DNA from: an uncultured Eubacterium sp.
GTDB taxonomy: Bacteria; Bacillota; Clostridia; Lachnospirales; Lachnospiraceae
Length of the DNA: 64,000 nt
Reading direction: 5' to 3'
NCBI GenBank assembly: GCA_910584645.1
Contig: CAJUAU010000001.1
Coordinates: 134,297 to 198,296, forward strand
The position numbers were made by a program, and so were the translations under genes. Positions 44,901 to 49,900 of this stretch are shown here, piece after piece. The notes below the pieces were generated by a model, which was given only the letters and a program-made list of their open reading frames with translations, was not told where the DNA came from and searched no databases. Numbering within the stretch: the stretch's first letter is position 1; every line of letters begins with the position of its first letter.

Positions 44901-44933
44901 ATCTGGTATTTTTTTTTTGATCGAGTCAAACAA
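38919..44933 (-). CDS. Tape measure protein, exon 2 (main part)
   Basis: A giant 2004-aa tail protein, mostly helical, that sets tail length. The displayed start (TTG 44933) is only the first start-like codon: the frame stays open up to a TAA at 44976-44978, adding IQAVQNSQEKETSS, so the real N-terminus is supplied by exon 1 across an intron. Hydrophobic helices lie near residues 35-55. A Lys/Ser linker (about 900-960) leads to a coiled coil. The coiled coil includes about three 66-residue repeats with ELYAEKITIADLEGNISEQK-like units. The C-terminus has SFSNGG-type and GDEGWITVKRGEAVLTPEQT motifs typical of tape measures. Confidence 0.85.
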   Translation of the reverse strand: MFDSIKKKIPDIAKELASIPSSLQNAGSKAGLLKSFKGSMMTTAISIAMEQILDASATAFENWVNRVEIARERTSQIFGEFDQQNSTHANRKKTAAQYADRYDELSKGVDLSTNQNISLSAEEYAEFLNISTHLANSFPELKKGIDENGNSILNLGTKGNVAKKQLEELLQKEEELNNIKIADNLKESFKGVYTYVEAGKKAEEKLKSLENKSDKEIGIVPDEVKNNKLKRDNYVLYKGKINNKADTNYAYAVQSAAQDFMAGLDDSRRTELQNKGISGTSLFTMDENSESFNLTASLYALSEDEIELLNKKIALNVESKNDSVNSQLESQKSKLENQVELGESKWAESLPKLTAAMQSKPAFNNLKDPSLQKIAIGIVEGLDSSFEEAIKQYNPDPYEYVKDKIIMPMAKLENTDKKLLTANFQELFNLNLEDMNVDEARTNIQFYCSSIAKILGKSLPEVQKLLGFEDFFQTASKYDETIAYASGGNYKSAKNIENSKGYNQKDVIDAMAKNSINTDEEIDKFKEFLDTTNSLDEAVNAYQNVPKNSATTSLTFDEAWNSIGTSGSEEIDAKALETKERLLELAKAGKLTEKELSESSIANIFTDAGISIEEATKKINAMKSSADQLASMETGISSISTILSQKEENWSGKDTHLKGIDIGQLSSMPEDVRAQKKEYEHFIEVLSNGSSKMDECSEAANKLATAYINSNNFLSNLTDKNKDYYTSVLKQIGVENAEEVVMNKLNREKINAQMATFNLQTATQQDISSLGSYITSLDDSGNSLAYYTLQQQIANNNALDTSDSISNLQKLAKKCGVTGEAISIMSSLITNMNALKNEDFKKNVDQAHWGESEANLKGEISSDKKRLKKLVNKGTNKNSPKITSKTPTAPSNPKDKGNKKDSRQQFDWISRALDRLSARLDLVKAKYDNLFNNKKAKDSDSLLQLQNKNLDDQYKILKKTAEYQKKAQKKYSKKADKVHISKDKKEDESLKKAVRQGRIKGNKKDLIASYGEKKAEKIQKYQNWYDKAREAEKNKISANTARRENRIQKYQGIADNADEKKSLAQSQKENATTAADKNNFIKKEKESVETSYNNQIKIANLKRDSLKADQLRVEKTKELLDLEIEQHQNLADEYQGTLDQYNAEKELAAKASEKNAIISQEEAKTRELYAEKITIADLEGNISEQKQLEAELNKQLRDFDVERHQNLADEIQAELDKFSAEKENLQTAGKKNAIVDNEKALTEKLYAEKIAIAHIEGRINEEQQLQAELTRKMAVLEKEKFDNIAHQYENLMKLKSNSYTDLSNAVDELEARGLIVSSELYSSQIAINNEKKKNYEEELLALNMQLHSIEEETDEWYAAQDAIQSCENGIAQCTKDSYALAEAIRNVNWQLSEKITSRLGQISSEYDLLIKLMSDKKLTDDKTGNFTKEGTATLGAYYSQLILAQQSTEAFKSSLDNMWDKIQRGEEGYTDQAALDGYYEKYDEYAKMIGNEYDLRKSLIDLMKEKYQAELDYLQDVINKRNELLQAEKDAYEYQRSIEEKTKNITTIQKQITALNGDDSEAAKSRLQQLQVSLDEANKDLQDTEYQQWISDQQTMLDNLYNEYSDFIDSKLNDTDALLQEAVNYLGDINISEDVAETLEEYAAKYNYKPTEDFNKINDSLGEKGSISTAVNSIYKLISDHFNQQIKNEEDAEKVIKLISEIGQVDIDGEGRKRLVAAEQAYTALSPEARRLVDSAAVNGLSTLQQKQSEYNGLVEIKKQEEARQQEEVAAQEAAQAAQQEEQRKTDARNSFERMIKETYWQDAHLHGGKTSWSTSTLNGNGTTDYGQVQQRIYNHGLKRDDKPYVNAEWIKEACFRLGYPRPAWSAGTLLNYMNSIGFSNGGIAKTLQKVPSMNGDEGWITVKRGEAVLTPEQTAAFQKLLKNLDMLNPAVDLYKNLQIKNARSAPERMISQSTGDINIDMSFPGVTNYEEFRQKLQSDPKIESMFKSMIWNKGSLSKYNTKM

Positions 44934-44969
44934 TGAGCTGGTTTCTTTTTCCTGACTATTCTGTACTGC

Positions 44970-45555
44970 CTGTATTTAGAAAAGGGTCCCGATTTGCTTC
45001 TGACAAATAAATAGTATGTTTGACTGGAAAAAAGAGTTTTAAGTTAGTTAACTGGCTCGCTTTCGCGAGGTTCAGACTGTATATCACAGCTGCATACAAT
45101 TACGCCTGCATGCAGCCAAACCTTGTCAGTCGTTGAGGGCGTGGCATATTATTTGAAAATAACTTAGCCATTATCCCTGCTTTCAGCATAAAATAAATTT
45201 TCATGCCTACCTATAGATCACCCATTCTTTTAATATTACATAGGAGTTATCTCATAATAGATAAAGCCAGAAGTCTATGTAAATATAAAATCTTAAATCA
45301 CACGTAGGCTCTCACCTTATGCATACTATATATGTTTTTTTCTGTCTTTCGACACCATTGCCGTTTACCGTTTCCGATTCCGTTTTGGGTTATATATAGT
45401 CTTTAGGGTTTCCAGCATATTCGGTTTTTATAATTTTCATTAAAGGTATCCGCTTATTTAAAGTGGCTACGCTCCCGTCCGTTAACTGCATGGCATTATT
45501 ATGCAGATTTAGAGGGGTGGGCGCGGTACAGTCACCACTGGAATATTGTACATTC
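44970..45555 (-). ncRNA. Group I intron interrupting the tape measure gene (approximate ends)
   Basis: About 580 bp of non-coding DNA separate two open parts of one protein. The leftward strand carries the group I core. R is CAACGACTG (45135 to 45127) and S is GTGATATACAGTCTGAAC (45087 to 45070), close to the Twort phage intron; GACTG/CAGTC give P7. P8 is GCTGCAT/ATGCAGC (45110-45116 with 45089-45095). P9 is CTCGC-GAAA-GCGAG (45069 to 45056). P3 can form from AAACC (45427 to 45423) and GGTTT. ATGCTGGAAACCC resembles P4-J4/5. No homing endonuclease frame is present. Splice sites are not determined; a 5' end after GGT at 45556 and a 3' end at an in-phase CAG (44970 or 44961) would restore the frame. 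Confidence 0.72.
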
Positions 45556-45708
45556 ACCAATACCATTTTGACTTAATAATTTTGAAATTTCTGAGGTATC
45601 TACACCTATTTTTATATTAAGATTCTTGATTTTGTCCAGCTGCCTTTGAATATTTAAAATAGATTTGGGAGTCAGCTGTGCGTCAAGTCCCAATTTGAGG
45701 TCATTCAT
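45532..45708 (-). CDS. Tape measure protein, exon 1
   Basis: Open frame starting MNDLKLGLDAQLTPKSILNI, the typical N-terminus of clostridial tape measure proteins. It continues to SQNGIGE before running into intron sequence and a TGA at 45532-45534. ATG 45708 is chosen by homology-like start; GGAAGGAGA lies 12 bp upstream. An in-frame ATG at 45789 overlaps the preceding gene by 8 bp and has GGAGG upstream, so a longer N-terminus (MDDLYSGSRR) is possible. Confidence 0.65.
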   Translation of the reverse strand: MNDLKLGLDAQLTPKSILNIQRQLDKIKNLNIKIGVDTSEISKLLSQNGIGECTIFQW

Positions 45709-45781
45709 ATTATTAAAACATCTCCTTCCTGTGATAAAAAGCTTCTGGAAGCCAGCTGCGCGCCGACTTCCACTATATAGA

Positions 45782-45934
45782 TCATCCATCTTTTTCTGCC
45801 TCCATCAGCTGTTCCAGGATGGCTGTAATATTCTTGATCGAAGCGATTACTTCTGCCGCGTTGACCATAAGTACTTTCTTTGAATCTTTGTACAATTTTC
45901 TCAATTTAAAATATTCCATAATAGCTTTAAACAT
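45782..45934 (-). CDS. Small protein upstream of the tape measure gene
   Basis: A 50-aa helical protein (MFKAIMEYFKLRKLYKDSKK) with an AAGGAAG site. Its position between a probable chaperone gene and the tape measure is where siphophages keep the second tail-assembly chaperone reading frame. No homology recognised. Confidence 0.5.
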   Translation of the reverse strand: MFKAIMEYFKLRKLYKDSKKVLMVNAAEVIASIKNITAILEQLMEAEKDG

Positions 45935-45989
45935 AAAATCTTCCTTTCTGTGCCGCCGAAAGCGGCATATCAATTAGGTAATCCTGTGG

Positions 45990-46370
45990 TTATCCTTCCA
46001 TAATGGGATACAGACCTATCAAGTGTTCTGCTTTCACGCCCTTGTTAAATACATCCGCTGCTTTTAACCGGTCTATGTTTATGGTTACCTGGCTGTTGAT
46101 GATCTGTATCAAACTGTCGTTAAACTGTTTGACTGCGTCTTTATCCTCTTTTGGGATCTGGATGCTGCCATCCTCGGCCTCTTTGCCATATTCCATGATC
46201 TTCTCGTTTCGTATTGTCTCAAAGTTTGCCACATGGGTTTCAGCGGCTTTCATGATCCCCAGCAGTTTGAATTTGAACAGGGGATCTACCTTTGCTTTAT
46301 TATCGTCGATGACCGCTTTTAAGGTCTGGTTCAGATTTAGTACTTCGCCAAGTGTCAATGTAATATCCAT
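45990..46370 (-). CDS. Probable tail assembly chaperone
   Basis: A 126-aa helical protein (MDITLTLGEVLNLNQTLKAV) upstream of the tape measure gene. The position and size fit a tail assembly chaperone; sequence alone does not prove it. ATG 46370 has AAGGAG upstream. The start overlaps nothing but lies 13 bp after the amidase stop. Confidence 0.5.
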   Translation of the reverse strand: MDITLTLGEVLNLNQTLKAVIDDNKAKVDPLFKFKLLGIMKAAETHVANFETIRNEKIMEYGKEAEDGSIQIPKEDKDAVKQFNDSLIQIINSQVTINIDRLKAADVFNKGVKAEHLIGLYPIMEG

Positions 46371-46383
46371 AAGATCATTCTCC

Positions 46384-46932
46384 TTATTTTGTTTTTTGGA
46401 TTCCACTGGCGATGAGTTTTGCCAGTTTTCTTCGGTTTGCCAGTCCTTTTCCCTTCTTATAATCTGACTTGCTTGTACAGAAGAAAGTCTCGATCAGAAT
46501 AGCAGGGGGCTTTGTCTGGTTTAGAATATAGAGATTGTCTCTCTGGAGGATGCCTCGATTCTTAAATACAGTGGAGAGCTGCTTCTGGACCGCAGCGGCA
46601 TACTTTTTGCCAGCGGCTGATTTATATAGAACCTCCGTGCCCTCGGCGGCGGGGCTGGCTGCGTTCAGATGAAGCTCGATCACAAGGTCGTAGATGCCCT
46701 TGTGGATGCGGTTCAGTTTGTAATTTTTTTCTTCTGAACTGGAGATAAACTTTTTTTCCGGGCACAGGATCCTGTCCACCTTGTGACCCATTTTTGTCAG
46801 TTCCGTTTTTACCTGTTTGGAAAATGCCCTGCACCATCGATATTCGTTGCAACCGCCATATTTTTTTCCGTCTGCACTCGTGTAACAACCGTTTTTTAAC
46901 CTGGAGTGGCCGACGGTTAATGCTATTTTCAT
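46384..46932 (-). CDS. N-acetylmuramoyl-L-alanine amidase (endolysin)
   Basis: A 182-aa Amidase_3-type zinc amidase that cleaves the stem peptide from MurNAc. Expected ligands and catalytic residues are visible: His in TVGHSR, Glu in CNEYRW, His in ELHLNA and Glu in LIETFF. There is no signal peptide and no wall-binding domain, so release would depend on the holin encoded two genes upstream. The start overlaps the preceding stop (ATGA). Confidence 0.9.
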   Translation of the reverse strand: MKIALTVGHSRLKNGCYTSADGKKYGGCNEYRWCRAFSKQVKTELTKMGHKVDRILCPEKKFISSSEEKNYKLNRIHKGIYDLVIELHLNAASPAAEGTEVLYKSAAGKKYAAAVQKQLSTVFKNRGILQRDNLYILNQTKPPAILIETFFCTSKSDYKKGKGLANRRKLAKLIASGIQKTK

Positions 46933-47402
46933 TGTGTTTCACCTCGATTAAATCCGTTCTTCAATTTTTCTTTGTAAATGTCGTTGATGACTTCCATGCT
47001 CATCTGTACCTGTCCGTTGCTCATGTGATTTTCTTCTAAAATTTTTTCGTATTTCTGATAGGTTTTGAGAATGTGGTCAAAGGGCTCTTTGCTAAATTCA
47101 CCTCCGCCGGAGAGGGCGGAGGCAAAATGGAGAATTTCGTACCGCATATCATCGATCTGTTTGTCGATGAACATGTCTGTCAGTTTTTTTACATCCCCTT
47201 TTAATTCATTTAATTCCCGGGTATTTTCAGTGAGCAGGTAATGATCCTTCTCATTGTTTTGTACCCATTTGACAGGACGGCCGATGAGCTTTGAAAATTT
47301 TTCTATGATTTCGCAGGCGAATATGATACTGGAGATAATGATAAAAGCAGAAAGTAAGAATAGAGAGAAATCTATGTGAGATAGGTTCGTGAATATGTCC
47401 AT
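46929..47402 (-). CDS. Membrane-anchored phage protein, possible lysis accessory
   Basis: A 157-aa protein with one N-terminal membrane helix (residues about 14-34, LFLLSAFIIISSIIFACEII). A cytoplasmic helical domain follows (ELKGDVKKLTDMFIDKQIDD). It lies between holin and amidase genes, so a role in lysis or a second holin component is inferred from context. Family not recognised with confidence. Confidence 0.6.
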   Translation of the reverse strand: MDIFTNLSHIDFSLFLLSAFIIISSIIFACEIIEKFSKLIGRPVKWVQNNEKDHYLLTENTRELNELKGDVKKLTDMFIDKQIDDMRYEILHFASALSGGGEFSKEPFDHILKTYQKYEKILEENHMSNGQVQMSMEVINDIYKEKLKNGFNRGETQ

Positions 47403-47421
47403 ATATATCGCCTCGTTTTAG

Positions 47422-47724
47422 TTATTCAATTTTTATGCCCAGGATTTTTCCCAGTGATTTCAGGGCTTTGCCCACATATAACAGGATTGCTGAGGACATG
47501 GCGAAGGATGGGGTTATGCCGGTAGAAGACAGGTCTGCCGCCTCAAAACAGAAGGCAGAACCGATAAACGCTACAGCGACGGTTAGTGCCTTTGCGATCC
47601 CGGTGACCAGGGTGGACAGGTTAAAATGGATCTTCTTTGTACCGATGCTATAATACATGCCGGTGGCAATATTGATCCCCACGGCAACGGCAAGGACCGG
47701 AAGCATCTGTATAATCTCGCTCAT
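47422..47724 (-). CDS. Phage holin
   Basis: A 100-aa protein with about three membrane segments (residues 4-24, 34-62 and 70-90) and a basic tail. It resembles clostridial phage holin families (VGINIATGMYYSIGTKKIHF). It forms membrane lesions that release the amidase. ATG 47724 follows AAAGGAG. The upstream zinc-ribbon gene ends 4 bp before. Confidence 0.75.
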   Translation of the reverse strand: MSEIIQMLPVLAVAVGINIATGMYYSIGTKKIHFNLSTLVTGIAKALTVAVAFIGSAFCFEAADLSSTGITPSFAMSSAILLYVGKALKSLGKILGIKIE

Positions 47725-47728
47725 GTTA

Positions 47729-48037
47729 TCACGGCTCCTTTTTCTGAGACTCTGGAATGTCCTCATCTTCCTCTGATAAGATTTCCTGAATCACAGCTCT
47801 TATCGGCGGATTGAAATCCTCCAGACCGGACAGGTCACATTTTTCCAAGTCCCTTTTTGCAGTTGCCTTATCCTGGGACAGAGTATATCCATGGAGTGCC
47901 ATATAGATCTTGTAATGTTCCACCGTATCCGTGACTACACGCCAGGACTTGAAAGATTTCTGCTGCTGGCACGTATTGCATATATGGTAACCGGCGCCGC
48001 AGATGGCGCAGTGGGCATTTGTTTTTTTATCACTCAT
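47729..48037 (-). CDS. Small zinc-ribbon protein
   Basis: A 102-aa protein with a treble-clef-like cluster CAICGAGYHICNTCQQQ (four Cys plus His), then a helical region with an acidic C-terminus (SEEDEDIPESQ). ATG 48037 follows GAGGTG. It sits between tail tube and holin genes. Such small Cys4 proteins are frequent in phage operons; function unknown. Confidence 0.65.
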   Translation of the reverse strand: MSDKKTNAHCAICGAGYHICNTCQQQKSFKSWRVVTDTVEHYKIYMALHGYTLSQDKATAKRDLEKCDLSGLEDFNPPIRAVIQEILSEEDEDIPESQKKEP

Positions 48038-48091
48038 ATTTTTGTCACCTCGAAAAAAATGGCGGTTGTATTTCAAACCGCCATAATGGGA

Positions 48092-48952
48092 TTATACATC
48101 CCCTGTTCCCTCACTTGTTCCTTCGTTTGTTCCCTCATTTTTCTTTTCTTCTTCTTCATCTACTGCTACAATGATGTCAAACAGACGTGCCTTGCTGTCG
48201 CAGTAGGATTTCTGGAGTTTGTACTCAGCGGCATGCTTGCCCTCGGAAGAGAGGCTGATCTCCACCGCTTCCGGATTGATCTGAGCCCGTGGAACAGAGA
48301 TTACCCCGGCGTATACCAGGTTGGTATCGCAGGGATCGTGGAAGATGGCGTGGATCAGAAGAGATTTGACTTCCGGCACTCCATCTGTTTTCTTTGTGAT
48401 CTGCACCGCATTTTCGCTTTCCCTCTCATACTGGACGAAGGCGCGCCCTGTTACACCGGCAGGAAGGGTAATGGTTTTATGTTCTGCATCCAATGTGAAT
48501 TTCCCTGCTGCTGCGGTAGGGGATACTTCATATTTTTCACCAAAAGTATTGTTATCATTGATAATTCTTACGGACTTGATCTCTGCGCCCTCTGGCCCGG
48601 CTGGTTTGTATTTCAGTATGACGGTACCGTCAGGATTGATATCCGGTGTCTCGGATACAGGGACCTTAAGTTTTTCACTCGCAGTTCCGGCTGTCTTTTC
48701 TGCGCCCAGCTGTGAAGCGGCGAGGTCAAGAGAGAAGAGACTGTTGGTAAAGCTGAATGTACCGGTCTGGGAATTGTAGAAGGTTACGATCTCAGAACCC
48801 ATGGCATCGGTCACCTGTGTGCCCTCTGCGGATGTTTTCAGGCTCGGCTCCTCGATCTGGGTGTAGCGGCCTGTCAGCTCCTTCGTGGTAGGATCGTACT
48901 CCTCAACGGCTCTGATTTTTTCAAGAATAAGTTCATTTGGATTAAAAGACAT
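48092..48952 (-). CDS. Probable major tail tube protein
   Basis: A 286-aa beta-rich protein. EGTQVTDAMGSEIVTFYNSQ and INPEAVEISLSSEGKHAAEY resemble the blocks seen in siphophage major tail proteins, and an acidic disordered C-terminus follows. Position upstream of chaperone and tape measure genes fits, although here the lysis genes lie in between. AAGGAGG precedes ATG. It shares the first residues MSFNPN with the tail-associated protein. A capsid-like protein is the alternative, but no other head gene is present. Confidence 0.55.
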   Translation of the reverse strand: MSFNPNELILEKIRAVEEYDPTTKELTGRYTQIEEPSLKTSAEGTQVTDAMGSEIVTFYNSQTGTFSFTNSLFSLDLAASQLGAEKTAGTASEKLKVPVSETPDINPDGTVILKYKPAGPEGAEIKSVRIINDNNTFGEKYEVSPTAAAGKFTLDAEHKTITLPAGVTGRAFVQYERESENAVQITKKTDGVPEVKSLLIHAIFHDPCDTNLVYAGVISVPRAQINPEAVEISLSSEGKHAAEYKLQKSYCDSKARLFDIIVAVDEEEEKKNEGTNEGTSEGTGDV

Positions 48953-49002
48953 AATATAGTTCCTCCTTAAAGTTGTATATTTTCAGACGGACCGGGAAAA
49001 CC

Positions 49003-49755
49003 TTATTCCAGTTCTCCCAGCCAGTCTAATTGTTTGTTTGATATTTCTTTTAGGTTGACCCCGAATCCGGAATATCCACTCTGCAGTAGTAAATTGGCAT
49101 TTTTAATTTTTGAGACCCGTCTCACGGAATCCATAAATGCATTGATCTTCATATTCCAGACCTCGGAGTGGTTATATTTGAAACCTTCACAATTCACCAT
49201 GGCGGAAATCATATTTTTTAATTGTGAATGGTATTCCTTGTTTTTGTTTCTTTCATAATCATCTCTTGCATCTTCAATCAGGATCATTTTTGTGGATTCG
49301 TTGGCAGGCTGTTTTTCATCTCTCTGTATCATATGGACCTGGCATAAATAATCCATCATCATAGTGTATGTGAATTCATCTATGATAACAGGCTGGTTTT
49401 CCATTTCCTGATATAAGAACACAGATTCACCATCTCTATGCTGCATGATCTGAAAACGGGTGAGGTCCAGACTGCCAAACAGGATGGAAGTCTTTTCCTG
49501 TGGGTATAATTTGTATAGGATGCTGTAAAACAGTTCAAAAGGAGATATGGTTGTATAATCAACTCCCATTTTCCACAACTGGTATTTCATGGATTGCGGC
49601 GTCGCTGTCAGCTGATAGACCATGGAATAGTAATCCTGTTCTCCGTATTCGCAGATGTCTCCCAGTGTCGCCTGATGTATCACAATATGATCTGATATGA
49701 TGTAATCCTGTCCCCGGTATATTTTTAATTCATCGTTCTTCTGCATCGCAATCAC
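49003..49755 (-). CDS. Conserved tail-operon protein, unknown
   Basis: A 250-aa soluble protein (LKIYRGQDYIISDHIVIHQA; SPFELFYSILYKLYPQEKTS; ILFGSLDLTRF). It lies between polymerase and tail tube genes. The arrangement resembles phage proteins that act early in tail assembly, but I cannot name a family. GTG 49755 preceded by AGGAAAGG is taken; ATG 49746 is possible. Confidence 0.6.
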   Translation of the reverse strand: MIAMQKNDELKIYRGQDYIISDHIVIHQATLGDICEYGEQDYYSMVYQLTATPQSMKYQLWKMGVDYTTISPFELFYSILYKLYPQEKTSILFGSLDLTRFQIMQHRDGESVFLYQEMENQPVIIDEFTYTMMMDYLCQVHMIQRDEKQPANESTKMILIEDARDDYERNKNKEYHSQLKNMISAMVNCEGFKYNHSEVWNMKINAFMDSVRRVSKIKNANLLLQSGYSGFGVNLKEISNKQLDWLGELE

Positions 49756-49900
49756 CAGCCTTTCCTATTTGGTTGTACAAGAGGGGGGACCGAGAGCTCT
49801 TCGTTTCCCTTCATAGTTCACGTAACAATATTGAAAATAGAACATATTTTCGGGTGCATTCGCTATAAGCATTCGCTGAATGTACAAAAAAACTTCAAGA

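Noticed and set aside
44976..45531. Group II intron or insertion sequence breaking the tape measure gene
   Set aside because: There is no GUGYG start, no domain V hairpin, no reverse transcriptase, no transposase and no terminal inverted repeats. The group I R/S core explains the segment better.
48092..48952. Major capsid protein
   Set aside because: No portal, protease, scaffold or terminase is nearby, and the blocks fit a tail tube better. The assignment remains moderate.
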